A model generated the notes under the pieces. That model did not search any database and had not been told where the DNA came from. It worked only from the letters and a program-made list of their open reading frames with translations. A stretch of 64,000 nt of DNA from Ophiura sarsii (Eukaryota; Echinodermata; Ophiuroidea; Amphilepidida; Ophiuridae): positions 49,205,625 through 49,269,624 of the forward strand of contig CM069446.1 of the NCBI GenBank assembly GCA_035610835.1, given 5' to 3'. Position numbers and translations under genes: made by a program. Shown here in pieces: positions 39,601 through 50,416 of the stretch (position 1 is its first letter; each line of letters starts with the position of its first letter).

Positions 39601-40075
39601 AGACATGATGAAACATTTACCCACCCCCAAACTTGATGTGATGGATACTGCAAGACAAAGTCCTTCCCCGAGGCCTTTGGAAGTTGACGAGAATAGAGGG
39701 CAGTCTAACGGCGCCATGACGCCACCACCACCACAAGACGTCGTGATGTCAGATGCAGTTGCTAGGAAACGTGCATCACCATCGCCTCTTCCCTCTCCTC
39801 CGTTATCTCCAGAGGACAAAATCGCTGACCAAGATGATGATCAAGAACCTATCAACAAGAGACCGCGTCTTCGCGATGAGATAGGCGCCCTCAAGTCCTT
39901 CTGTCCTTCTCCTCCTGCAGAGGCATCGGAACTGCTAGACGGACGTGAGAATCTGACTAGACACTCCAAGATGCAAGCCTATTCGTTGATGATGACGCAA
40001 TATGACGAGGATCATCGTGAACGCAGGAGGCAGCAGTTACACGCCCATCCTGCTCATGCAGCTACAGCTGTGTAA
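30519..40075 (+). CDS. PRDM16/MECOM-like: PRDM3/PRDM16-type (MECOM/EVI1, hamlet) PR/SET zinc-finger transcription factor, 5' partial
   Basis: Four exons join in frame: 30519-30653, 33083-33185, 34841-35068 and 37113-40075 (TAA at 40073). Each intron has GT-AG ends. The 1142 visible residues contain, in order: the C-terminal half of a PR/SET domain ([24 protein letters not shown]); a C2HC finger directly after it; five C2H2 fingers; an acidic and Ser-rich linker with a basic KKRKEK patch; an IKEE SUMO-type site; CtBP-type motifs AFDLS and PLDLS; and three closely linked C2H2 fingers. This order is diagnostic of the PRDM3/PRDM16/hamlet family of nuclear regulators. Vertebrate members are reported to methylate H3K9 and to recruit CtBP. 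The PR-domain start and N-terminus are missing, so exons upstream of 30519 must exist. A single invertebrate gene cannot be assigned to PRDM3 or PRDM16 alone. Confidence 0.95.
30654..33082 (+). other. PRDM intron between the two PR/SET exons
   Basis: The intron is 2429 nt with GT-AG ends. Soon after the donor, at about 30675-30790, comes a G-rich piece of the TACTTAGTGGATACGAGG repeat family also seen at 4240 and 47160. A CTGTAAAAG-type MITE lies at 32498-32711. The rest is AT-rich, with a purine-rich stretch at 31725-31810, and no exon was recognised. Confidence 0.8.
32498..32711 (+). mobile_element. MITE with CTGTAAAAG termini (PRDM intron)
   Basis: AACTGTAAAAGCCAATATTTTCG at left pairs with CGAAAATGTCAGCTTTTACAGT at right. 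In the intron between the two PR/SET exons. Confidence 0.75.
33083..33185 (+). CDS. PRDM exon: end of PR/SET domain
   Basis: The exon is 103 nt and starts in phase 0. The acceptor is tttgctag. The last base G pairs with AG of the next exon to make a Glu codon. The donor is ATCG|gtaaga. It encodes [19 protein letters not shown] and then [14 protein letters not shown]. The IQAGEELMV strand is the characteristic end of the PR/SET fold in this family. Confidence 0.92.
33186..34840 (+). other. PRDM intron before the first finger exon
   Basis: The intron is 1655 nt with GT-AG ends. It contains a 382-bp MITE at 33938-34319 and a short ATTCATT tandem near 34005. A 34.5-34.8 kb segment is less AT-rich and lies directly before the exon. 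No additional exon was recognised. Confidence 0.8.
33938..34319 (+). mobile_element. 382-bp MITE with TTAGGCCTCGCCAACTTGAT termini (PRDM intron)
   Basis: The left end GGCCTCGCCAACTTGATC...TTTAGTTTCCCGTAAC is the inverted match of GTTACGGGAAACTAAAAATC...AGTTGGCGAGGCC at right, giving about 38-bp terminal repeats. No coding capacity. Confidence 0.88.
34841..35068 (+). CDS. PRDM exon: first (C2HC) zinc finger and linker
   Basis: The exon is 228 nt, with acceptor accataacag and donor ACCG|gtaagt. It encodes [14 protein letters not shown], a finger of the form C-x2-C-x12-H-x5-C (34852-34923) in place of a standard C2H2. This C2HC finger right after the PR domain is a family hallmark. It is followed by a Gln/Met/Asn-rich linker ([11 protein letters not shown]). 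In-frame codons run on upstream to 34732, but the acceptor at 34840 and the protein match place the exon start at 34841. Confidence 0.93.
35999..36251 (+). mobile_element. TTAA-type MITE, copy 3 (PRDM intron)
   Basis: TTAACACTTTCAACGCGGC at left and CCGCGGGAAAGTGTTAA at right; lies in the last PRDM intron. Confidence 0.88.
36656..36836 (-). mobile_element. MITE with CTGTAAAAGTGG termini (PRDM intron)
   Basis: TACTGTAAAAGTGGAAAC at left and ATTTCCACTTATACAAAGT at right. The interior looks inverted relative to the copy at 5079 (AAACCAGCAAGTGCGAGAAT early on). Confidence 0.65.
37113..40075 (+). CDS. PRDM terminal exon: N-terminal and C-terminal zinc-finger clusters
   Basis: One exon of 2963 coding nt runs from acceptor ccttttacag to TAA. 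Counting from the ATG at 37124 as residue 1, fingers lie at about 42-62, 70-91, 99-119, 127-147 and 156-177. The strongest matches to the family are [21 protein letters not shown] and [20 protein letters not shown] is at 467-471 and PLDLS at 492-496, both CtBP-type. The C-terminal three-finger cluster is at about 640-719 (39041-39282), with linkers HTGEQPY and NKEKPF. The tail is Pro/Ser-rich ([11 protein letters not shown]). The exon is visibly more GC-rich than its surroundings. Vertebrate orthologues split this region over many exons; here it is unbroken. Confidence 0.96.
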
Positions 40076-41124
40076 AAAAGCGTTTGTCATGGTGATATTT
40101 TCCTTAAAATTAGAAAATGTTCAGTTTGTTTTTTATATTGTTTTAAAAATTAAAAAAATTAAAATGTTATCAAACAATTTGAAATTGTTACCAAATTGAA
40201 AATGTTTTAATAATTTAAGAAAGACCTTCAAATTTGCCGAGACTTAATACAGCCAGTCTTGTAATGTACACTCAAAAATGAACATTGGTGCTAGGTGTTC
40301 GGGACATGTTTATGATAATGATAAAACCAAAATTGAAAATAAATATTTAGGTGCTAGAGTTTTGAATTACTCATGAAGAGTTGATAATTATTTATCAAAA
40401 CAATGAATAACTAACAAAAGCATTTACCAAACTTACATGGTCTTATGGAGACCCTTATGAAATTGAAATTGGTGTTGTTTAAAAAAAGTGAAATACAATC
40501 AATTATTCAAAAGTGCCAAATACGTATAGGGTGGTGTATAGATGTAATGTGATTCATGATTGTGTTGCCCCAACCAAAGATAGGACATTAGTATAGTTGT
40601 GTGGACGCTAGGCCACTTAAAAAATAAAATAAAATCTCGTAGCACTCCCTCCTCACTTTCTGAATAAGGTCAACTTTCTTTTTTTCTTCCAATTTTCAAA
40701 AGATATTTAGTTTTTAAATACTGAAATTTTAATGGTTGATAGGCCTAATTAGTTATTAATTAACTACAGTCACTTTCAAGTGTTTTTATAGAACTCTATA
40801 GGGATCTAACCCTCATAAACTTAAGCGTAAAAAGGATCTGCCATTTTCCTGATGCTGCAGATGTTGGCAATATAAATTTTGCATGAAAACAGCCATATTT
40901 ACTTATCAATTTCATTATGAAAAAAAAACGCCCTCATATTTCACTTTACGAAAGCTAGTGCTACGAGAATCTAATAATTAATTTTAAGTGGCCCTATATT
41001 GCACAGGCAGATAGTCAACAGAAGGGTGGGTGACTTGGTGTTAAAGACAAAATGATTGGAAAAAACCTTAGTTATTTAGACTTTAATACCACTCCTTCTC
41101 CCACCCTTTATCTTGGGTAAGTTG
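40076..41124 (+). other. Probable 3' UTR start of the PRDM gene
   Basis: AT-rich sequence follows the stop codon. AATAAA-type hexamers occur at about 40338 and in a run at 40621-40636, and many more lie further on, for example near 44798, 46420 and 46651. None is obviously the functional polyadenylation site, so the 3' end of the transcript cannot be fixed from sequence. Confidence 0.4.
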
Positions 41125-41358
41125 TTAACACCCTCCACACGGCACAGACAACAACAGTTCCAACATTTCACAAAATGTTTCTAAAATGTCAAATCTATTG
41201 AATTTCATCACCGTATTTGGAATCACCATGAGAAATACATCACAATAAGTACAAACATGCCTAGTATTGGTTTAGTAATTCTTGAAATAGACTTGAAATT
41301 TGGCCTATGAACAATCTGTTTTGAATGGTAAAACTAATAGCCGTGTGGAAAGTGTTAA
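41125..41358 (+). mobile_element. TTAA-type MITE, copy 4
   Basis: TTAACACCCTCCACACGGC at left and GCCGTGTGGAAAGTGTTAA at right; 1.05 kb after the PRDM stop codon. Confidence 0.88.
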
Positions 41359-41568
41359 AGTCGCCCATCTAATGCCTGTGTAGTATATGGGGTCTAAGTC
41401 TACACTGTATGAATGATGGTGAGGGGTTTATATTGTTATAAAACAATTCATTAATTTGATATATTGATAGAAATCTATGTAAAAAATGAAGCCAGATAGT
41501 TTGAGAAGATCTAGGAGGAGTTGAAAGATGTCTTACACAAAGTATTATTAGAGATTTGGATATATAGT

Positions 41569-41783
41569 TCAAATCCTTGAGAACTATCTGCTTATTGGGT
41601 AGAAAGAGGGATACATCATTGGTTGCACCAATCAGAGACGTTGTTAGAATAATTGTATACCTGATCAAGATTGGAGTGAAATATTTTAGAAGCAGCATTT
41701 TAATTGGTTATTCAAATGAGTATAGTTTGTAATTAACTAATCATAAACATTGTTAGATATGCAGGTCGTGCTCAGGCGGTTAA
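41569..41783 (+). mobile_element. TTAACCCC-family MITE (degraded copy)
   Basis: TTGAGAACTATCTGC, TTGCACCAATCAGAGAC, TGATCAAGATTGGAGTG and GGTTATTCAAATGAGTA match the copies at 43101 and 53320. Confidence 0.7.
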
Positions 41784-42623
41784 AAATATAATCATGGACG
41801 ATCAATTTCACTTCAATTTGTATACAAATATGGACATACAAATTGTTGGCTTATAGAATATTCAAACCTAAAATTGTAGATTTTTTTCTGTCTTGTATAA
41901 AATCTATTTCAAAGATTGTATCAAGTATCATTATGTTACTGGTGGTGGTTATATGTAGTCTAAAGTGCCTTGGATGGAGTATATATTTTTTCCCTGTATA
42001 GTTTTGTTCTGATAGTTTTCTGTGTAAAGATTCTTGCTAGCTTAAAAAGCACACAATTTATAGTTATTGTAAATTCGAACATCCAGACACTGTAAAATAA
42101 TTTCCCAGTCGGAAAGATTATAGATATCTTGAGAAAAAAGTTGTGAATACCTAACATGTTTTGTTGTTGTTAAGATGCTAACTTGATAAAGGTATTATTT
42201 TCTAGAAATAACACGTTTGTATATCTTGTTTGATGGACAATTTCGGCATCGTGTACAGGGTATTCAAAGACATAAGTCTGTGCATTATGATAGATATTGC
42301 ACACCATTTTCTGTATATTTTATAGATTCCGTTGGACAATGCACACTATTTTTAAATATTATAAAATGCATAGTCGTACGTCTACTTTCGGACATCGTGT
42401 ACATATAGACTATTGTTCTACAGGTAGTGCATTTTGGAGGGAACAAAATGTATAGAAGATTCCTCGTTTCGTAAAATATCTGAAATAGACTAAACATTTG
42501 TATATAATGTTAAATATTGTAGTATATGTATTCAAAACTAATCTGTCAATTTTATGATGATGTGTTCACCCTTGAAATTGCTACTGTCATTCCGTCTTTT
42601 CATTGGATCAAAAGGTAATCATT

Positions 42624-42873
42624 ATAACACTTTCCATGCGGCAGTCATCTGCAGACAACAGTTTCAAAATTGCACCAAATGTTTCAAAAATGTCAAAATT
42701 ATTGAATTTCATTGCCATATTTGGGATCACCATGAGAAATGTGTTAAAATAAGTACAAACACGCCTAGTACTGGTTCGGTAATTCTTGAGATAGACTTTT
42801 GAAATTTGGGAACGGTTTCTGGAAAATCTATTTTGTATATTGGTAAAACTGATAGCCAATCGGAAAGTGTTAA
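42624..42873 (+). mobile_element. TTAA-type MITE, copy 5
   Basis: ATAACACTTTCCATGCGGC at left and CCAATCGGAAAGTGTTAA at right; full-length interior. Confidence 0.86.
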
Positions 42874-43100
42874 AGGTACATTACATTTTTCAGCAGTGGC
42901 ATGGTTTAAATAATGAAGGATAAAAAACGAAGCATAATTCATTCTCAACAGCAATGTTATACCAAAGTTTTAAACTTTTAGAGGATTTTTAAAATGAAAA
43001 TCCCTTCAAATTTTAAATTAAAAATGTATTCAGATTAATCGGTATTCCTAATAATATTTGATAGTTTTATAAAGAATCCATTGATAGCTAGTGTGATATC

Positions 43101-43314
43101 TTAACCCCCTGAGAACTACCGGCCGATTGGTCAGAGAGATGGATACATCATTTATTGCACCAATCAGAGGCATTGTTAAAATAATTGTATCCCTGATAAA
43201 GATCGGGGTGAAATAGTTTAAAAGCTGTATCGTAATTGGTTATTCAAATGAGTACATCTTGTAATTAACCAATCAAAACCACTGTAAGATAGGCCGGTAG
43301 TGCCCAGGGGTTTA
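43101..43314 (+). mobile_element. TTAACCCC-family MITE
   Basis: TTAACCCCCTGAGAACTACC at left; GGTAGTGCCCAGGGGTTTA at right, inverted; GGCCG next to both. Confidence 0.85.
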
Positions 43315-46300
43315 TATGGATCGAGATAGGTCACAATGTATAGATGTTAGGACTTAATTTTAATTGACAAATAACTATTAAATAAATAATATATTTGTCC
43401 AGTGCAGTGTTGATCTTACCCAATTTTTACTTTCAGATATCTTTACCTAGAGGCCATTATGATTCCGTCATGCGCTAGCTTTATTATTTGTTGTCAATCA
43501 AATTTTCCCATTTCCAATTGGAAAAATACAACCTATCTATTAATATTTCAAGGTTCCCATTGATCACATGCTATTTCTTGAATGGGTATGATCATTTGAT
43601 AGAATAGCCACCAAATGGGTAAGCGCATTAAATTGAATAGCCCTCCAAATCCAAAATACAAGTTCATTTATTTGTGTCTTTTTCAAATAGTGACATTTTT
43701 TATGTATAAATGTTGGATATGACCTGTACATTCCGATTCATGCTGCTTTCTCTTGTTATTTTTATTTTGAAATAGAATTCTTTTTTTGCCAAATTTGTAG
43801 CTTTTTAGCTAACATTATACTTAGATAGATAGAGTATTGTATAGCATATTATAGTATTTTATGTACAGCCATAGGCTGTAACGTTCCACAGATCTTGGGC
43901 TGTATTAAAGTGGACATTTTATGTGCGTAATTTTGGGAGTGGTTTTTTTTGCCAATTGTCGTAAAGTTTGGTGTAAGGCCGATTTGACTTTTGAAGGAAA
44001 GTTCTAACGGATGTATAAATGAAGCACAAAAAATGTCCAGTTTAAAGTATAAACCCTGTATTGTGAGTGTTTTTACACAACATTTAGAGATCAAAGGTCA
44101 AAATGCTGTCGAGTTTGGATACATTAGATACTTTCCGGTGTTTATGGCTGGATTTTTGTCCTCTTTTAATTCATATAAAAACCTGTGCCAAATTAATTTG
44201 TATTTCAAGTCTTTTGTGTTTTATATATTTTTGCTTTGAAACATTTTGAGGGTTGAGCGCTTAGATACAGTTATCTATCACTAATAATATGTTGTCAAAT
44301 GTTTTTGGTTTACATTGTACCAGAATATAAACTTACAATTGTTACACATAAGGTAACAGGGTAGTGCAGGGCTTAGAACCAGTAACCTTCATAGCATCAG
44401 GGCTTTGAACCAGTAACCTTCGTAGCGTACAACTCAACTAGAGGCGTTGTATAGTTATAGATATGAATCCTTCATCTTGTGTTATATTTCATTCTCATCT
44501 CATCCATATTTTGTATTGTTATTATTATTATTTATGATTTAGATGTATTTTGATACCACTATAAGTTTTTAGTTTTGTTTTTATTTTAAGAAAAAACACC
44601 AAAGTAGTATTTATGCAAGATTTTGTGTTTTTAAAGATTTCTTCAGGGTATGATGCTTGTCTATGGTGCTCGGTAGACTGAGTCCCTAGTCCCTCTATAT
44701 GGCCACCATCTTTAAAAATCAAGCACCCTCACAGGGGCTGTGTGTAAAAAGTGAAGAATTCAAATTCAAATTCAAATTCCAAGGAAAAAAATGTTAAATT
44801 GTAAATAAATGATTACATTATGATGAATTAGGAGCTGTTAGGGACACATGATTGGTTACACTTTAGGGTTTTCATGAAGTTTTCATGCAATTTCCCGATT
44901 TCAGGCATTTAATAGGGGTTAACATTTTAAACATTCAGGCATTGTGACACATTCATGTTGGCATAAATGTTTAGCAAAGGTGAAATTTTCATTCCATTTT
45001 GAGAAATTTTACTTTGAATTTCCATAAGCCCTGACATTAGAACATACACAGTAAACATCAGTTTTTGAAAATTCATTGGAGTAAACAACCATTTTCTTTC
45101 ATTCTGGGGCGTAGCCTGTCTATGTCACATGGTAACGGTCAAAGGTTATATGGCATAGGTCGTGGGTTATTGCCACGGTGATAGTAGTGCGTTGTTTCAT
45201 AAAGTGGTGATCAAAAATTGATGCCTTTACAATATTTGATTCCAGACAAAAAGAATGGTAGTAACCATGTCAACATCATAAAAATAAGTTAAACCAATGA
45301 ATTGTAGTAATTGCCATCAAGTTTATAATTAAAAAAAATTGTGAAGGCGTGATGAACCTCCGATAGCTGAAAAATATTTTACTTAATTTATCAATTTTAG
45401 GGTTGGTTAACAAATCAGTATACTTTTTAGGTAATTATTTGTTTATTAGATAAAGCATCGACTTATGAAAGTATTATAATTCTATGTTTCCCGCCGTTTA
45501 TTTTTATCCAAGTCTTGTGTGTAAATGACAATTTACATGTCTGCCGTTTATATTATTTGAAAATAATATATCTTATGTTCCAAGGCAGAGGTTTAAATTG
45601 CTATTTATGCAGGATTCTGTTTGTTTATTTTAACCCATCGTTTATGTTTTCACTAGTTAGAATCATAAACAGTGTGTAATTTCTATTTATTTCTACATGT
45701 ACCACCTTTTTGATTTAATTTTAAAGTGTCCAGTTTGACCATTAAAATTGAAGACAAACTTCAGGATTCATGTCAAAATTTTAAACCCAAATCAAATTGT
45801 TGACAGATTAGCTTGCATTTTAATAGTTTATCGTAAAATCAATTAATATTGAATAGATTGACATTTTCTAATGCAATGTTAATAATAATAGTATCATTTT
45901 GTTTTGATATATAAATCTTTTTTACAAGTCATTTCATCAGGTCAAATGTCAACGTCACACTTGTCACCTCCCCTTATATGGTCAATGTATTATTAATGTA
46001 TTAATTATTATTATATTATACACATTTTCTAAAGCCACAGTTCACTATATTTCATTACCAAGGAACTTAGCACACTTGAAATGAGATATTTGGATGAATT
46101 ATCTGTGTGTGATGTGACAGGACGATGAGAAAAGAAACCTGTTTTATTTAGAAAGAAAGAAAAAAATGAAATTGATCACAAAATAATAATTATTTTTTGA
46201 AGATTACCAACATTTTTTGGCCATTTGCCACTTTAGGAACAAACAGGTGGATTTTCTCATCGCCTTGTGGTGAAATTATGGCTACCACTACTCAGCCCTT

Positions 46301-46773
46301 TTATGGCAAAAGGATGTATCTGATATGTACTTTCCTAATGATATACTTCCTTTTAACATGGATTGTGTTAACTTGGTTCAATAATCCTCACTTAGGAAAA
46401 GGTTGCAATTTGTAAAGACAATAAAAGTAATTTACTGCCTTTTACCACTACATGTTTATGGAGAAAAAAGCTAACTTTGATCATGTTAAAAGGAAGTATA
46501 CTGTTAGAAAACTACATATAAGATACATTCTTTTGCCATAAAAGGGCTGTACTACTACCATCATAAATGATGATTATGAATGATGATCTGTATAGCTGTG
46601 TGTAAAGTTGTAGTTGTATAAATGGTCATCGTAGAAGAATTGCGAAGATGAATAAAAGGAGACAATCTTTCATGTAAAAAAATACTTCAGAGATTCCGTG
46701 TGTATTGTGTTATGTGTCTTTAGTGTTTTCTATGACCAAGAGGTCCACTCGAAGAATTCAAATGTAAAATGCA
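43315..46773. other. AT-rich intergenic or 3' UTR, nothing recognised
   Basis: Includes a small direct repeat GGGCTT(A/T)GAACCAGTAACCTTC at 44370-44430 and hexamer repeats of CAAATT at 44760. Confidence 0.5.
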
Positions 46774-47015
46774 ATAAGGCGACGAAAAAAAACCCCACAC
46801 TGTTTGACGGGCGGACAGATCTAAACTAAAATGTCACCAAAATATGCGAAAATCAGGAATTTTGTGAACAAATTGTTCGACATTTTTTCAAAAAACAGCT
46901 GATTTTAGATGATTTGAGAAAAATGTATCTTCTTTTTTCTTCTTAAAAATATTGGAAAAACGCAAAAAGTGGGTTTGTCGGGCCCGTAAAAGGTATTTTT
47001 TCCCCGTCATCTAAA
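46774..47015 (+). mobile_element. MITE-like element, TTAGGC-A-rich termini (copy 5)
   Basis: TAAGGCGACGAAAAAAAACC at left; TTTTTTCCCCGTCATCTAAA at right, inverted. Confidence 0.55.
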
Positions 47016-47149
47016 GGCCATTTTCAAACATAAAACTGACTTCAAATTGAAGCCATGATTTTAAAATTTAATACTTTACTCTTCAAGATATGATCCGACA
47101 TATACCACATTATCCCATGAGAAGCTCTATTAAGTTTACGACAAGATTG

Positions 47150-47410
47150 GGGGGGGGGGAGGAACTCTGATTTGGTTTGGTCGGGGGTGGGGGGGGGCGT
47201 GCGGCTGGAGATTCAAAAACCCTACCCATTCTAAGGGTGATTTTGGAAATACGGTACCCATTTCTAGGGGGTTTGCTTCATTATAGACCCAATTTTCGCA
47301 AATTATCGGGAAAATTACTTAATTTTCACTTTTTTTTGGCAAAAATAGACCACATTTTAGTGAAAATAGACCCATTTGTAAAAAGTGACCGCATTACCGG
47401 GCAAGACTTG
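47150..47410 (-). repeat. Truncated copy of the G/C-ended MITE family
   Basis: GGTTTGGTCG...GGCTGGAGATTCAAAAACCC and GTGAAAATAGACCCATTTGT match the reverse complement of 4100-4240. G-runs at 47150 and 47188. Confidence 0.6.
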
Positions 47411-47724
47411 AGTGAAGTCAAACCAAGTCTTAAAAAAGGTGGATGTTCAGATCACTTAAGCTTTTTTTCCCATCAACATATTTTGATATCAGAAGAAAGC
47501 CCATATTTTTCCTCATTATTTCTGTCAAATGTTTAGCGCAAAATATGTTTCATTTAGACGTTATAGGCCAAAATTCTGTGAATTGGGCTATAAAAAGGGA
47601 GAAAATAATTATTTTGAGCAGATGATGGGTTTAAAGGGTTGTAGGTTTCATACAATTACCTGCAATGACAATACAATAGGCTCTATGTAACAATATACAC
47701 CCACTTGATCCATGATATCGTAAC

Positions 47725-49590
47725 AACACCAATGTCCCCAGTGTAGGCATGTATAACAACACCAATGTTCCCAGTATAACACCAAGTACAACACCAATGT
47801 CCACAGTGTCAAGTTAGGCATTTATAGCAAAACCAAAGATAAAATAACACTAATGTCCCCAGTATATAACAACACTAATGTCCCCAGTGTAAAGTTAGGC
47901 ATTTATAACAAAACCACTGTCTCAAATGTAAAGTTAGGTATTTATACCAACACAATGTCTCAGTGTATTACAGTTAAACAACAACACCAATGTCCTCAGT
48001 GTACAGTTAGGCATGTAAAACAACACCAATGTTCCCAGTATAAAGTTAGGACTATTTTACATTACCAAAGTCCCCAGTATAACAACACCAATGTCCGCAG
48101 TGTTAAGTAAGGCATGTATAATAACACCAATGTCCCCAGTGTAAAGTTAAGCATGTATAACAACACCAATTTTCCCAGTATAACACCAAGTACAACACCA
48201 ATGTCCCCAGTGTAAAGTTAGGCATGTATAATAACACCAATGCTCCCAGCGTCAAGTTAGGCATTTGTAGCAACACCCATTGTCCCCAGTATAAAGTTAG
48301 GCATGTATAACAACACCAATGTCCTCAATGTAAAGTTAGGCATGTAAAACAACACCACTGTTCCCAGTATAAAGTTAGGACTACTTTACAACACCAATGT
48401 CCCAGTATAACAACACCAATGTCCGCAGTGTAAAGTTAGGCATGTAAAACAACACCAATGTTCTCAGTATAAAGTTAGGACTATTTTACAACACCAATGT
48501 CCCCAGTATCGCAACACCAATGTCTGCAGTGTATAACCCCAATGTCCCCAGTGTATAGTTAGGCATGCATAACAACACCAATGTCCCCAGTATAAAGTTA
48601 GACATGTATAACAACACCAATGTCCACATTGTATAGTTAGGCATGTATAACAATACCAATGTTCCCTGTATAAAGTTAGGCATGTATAACAACACCAATG
48701 TCCTCAAGGTAAAGTTAGGACTATTTTACAACACCAATGTCCCCAGTATAACAACACCTATGTCCTCAGTGTAAAGTTAGGCATGTAAAACAACACCAAT
48801 GTTCTCAGTATAAAGTTAGGACTATTTTACAACACCTATGTCCCCAGTATCGCAACACCAATGTCTGCAGTGTATAACCCCAATGTCCCCAGTGTATAGT
48901 TAGGCATGCATAACAACACCAATGTCCCCAGTATAACACCAAGTACAACACCAATGGCCCCAGTGTAAAGTTAGGCATGTATAACAACACCAATGCTCCC
49001 AGTGTAAAGTTAGGCATTTATAGCAGGACCAAAGATAAAATAACACCAAAGTCCACAGTATATAACAACACTAATGTCTGCAGTATTATGTCAGGCGTGT
49101 ATAACAACACCAATGTTCCCAGTATAACACCAAGTACAACACCAATGTCCCCAGTGTACAGTTAGGCATGTATAACAACACCAATGCTCCCAGTGTAAAG
49201 TTAGGCATGTATAACAACACCAATGCTCCCAGTGTAAAGTTAGGCATGTATAACAACACCAATGCTCCCAGTGTAAAGTTAGGCATTTATATAAGAACCA
49301 AAGATAAAAATAACACCAATGTCCCAAGTATATAACAACACCAATGTCCCCAGTGTAAAGTTAGGCATGTATAACAACACCAATGCTCCCAGTGTAAAGT
49401 TAGGCATGTACAACAACACCAATGCTCCCAGTGTAAAGTTGGGCATTTATAGCAGAACCAAAGATAAAATAACACCAATGTCCCCAGCAACAACACCAAT
49501 GTCCCCAGTATAAAGTTAGGCATTTATAACAACACCACTGTCTCAGTGTAAAGTTAATTATATAGGTAAAGTATAGCAACACAATGTCCC
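47725..49590 (+). repeat. Minisatellite, 39-bp unit
   Basis: About 45 degenerate copies of a unit like GTTAGGCATGTATAACAACA plus CCAATGTCCCCAGTGTAAA, best conserved at 49150-49280. Shortened and recombined units are common. The 39-base period keeps frame, so both strands show long repetitive open frames (YNNTNAPSVKLGM on plus, PNFTLGALVLLYM on minus). These look incidental. Confidence 0.92.
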
Positions 49591-49600
49591 AGTGTATTAA

Positions 49601-49974
49601 AGGCATATTATGTAATCTTTTCCAGATAGCGCCCTATATTCATTTTTTTTTTTTAGAAAGTAGATTTTCTTGCAGATTTACATTTCTGATCATAAATCAT
49701 ACATACATTCTAAGTTACAGAGCAATACGATTCCTAATTACCTCAAAATCATGGTTTTAGAGTGAATTTAGTGTAAAATATAAACTGTCGGAGTTATCCG
49801 ACAGTTTATTTTCACTCTAAAATCATGATTTTGAAGTAATTAAGAATCGTATCGCCCTGTAACTTGGAATGTGTGTACGATTTATGATCAGAAATGTAAA
49901 TCTGCAAGAAAATCTTCTTTCAATTTTTTTTTCGATGTTGAGGGCGTTCCCTGGAAAGATCACATAATATACCT
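49601..49974 (+). mobile_element. Foldback element with TTAA target site
   Basis: Nearly the whole element is an inverted repeat: AGGCATATTATGTAATC...AGATTTTCTTGCAGATTTAC... folds onto GTAAATCTGCAAGAAAATCT...GATCACATAATATACCT. The centre is AACTGTCGGA-gttA-TCCGACAGTT. TTAA flanks both ends. It starts where the minisatellite stops. Confidence 0.88.
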
Positions 49975-50177
49975 TTAAGGGGAATCACTTGAGATTGATA
50001 TTATAAGTTAGGTAGCCTATAGGCCCTATTGTAACAGTATAATTGATTATTGATACAAAGTTGGTAAAACAACTACATTCAAAAGATTGTTGATATTATA
50101 AGTTAGGTATTTCGAACAACTATCAAATCGTCAGCTGTTCAGCGTATATAGGCAATTGTATTATTAAAGTATTATAA

Positions 50178-50316
50178 AGGTAGATGTTCTGATTTCTGGT
50201 CCGATTTTCAACTTGATATTTTCTATTTAACATGATAGGTCATCCTTAAATTTGTCGCATTCCACGTTCCAAAGTTTGAGTTGCATAAATCCAATGGCTC
50301 TTATTTTAGAAGCAAA
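50178..50316 (-). mobile_element. AGGTAGATG-family MITE truncated by the assembly gap
   Basis: AGGTAGATGTTCTGATTT then TCCGATTTTCAACTTGA and CCAAAGTTTGAGTTGCATA match the reverse complement of the copy in ING intron 1. The other end is lost in the N run. Confidence 0.75.
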
Positions 50317-50416
50317 NNNNNNNNNNNNNNNNNNNNNNNNNNNNNNNNNNNNNNNNNNNNNNNNNNNNNNNNNNNNNNNNNNNNNNNNNNNNNNNNNNNN
50401 NNNNNNNNNNNNNNNN
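50317..50416. other. Assembly gap of 100 N
   Basis: Exactly 100 N, the usual placeholder for a gap of unknown length. It separates a truncated AGGTAGATG-type MITE from the LINE fragment. True sequence and distance here are unknown. Confidence 0.99.

Noticed and set aside
37265..39819. Long minus-strand frames across the PRDM terminal exon
   Set aside because: Shadows of the plus-strand zinc-finger coding sequence, which has the clear family match.
47725..49590. Regularly spaced repeats resembling a CRISPR array
   Set aside because: Units are tandem without unique spacers, are degenerate, and the DNA is clearly animal.
47853..49606. Several overlapping open frames on both strands with repeated 13-residue units
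   Set aside because: They follow from a 39-bp minisatellite whose period is divisible by three; units break frame often and there is no start context, splice signal or composition typical of coding DNA.
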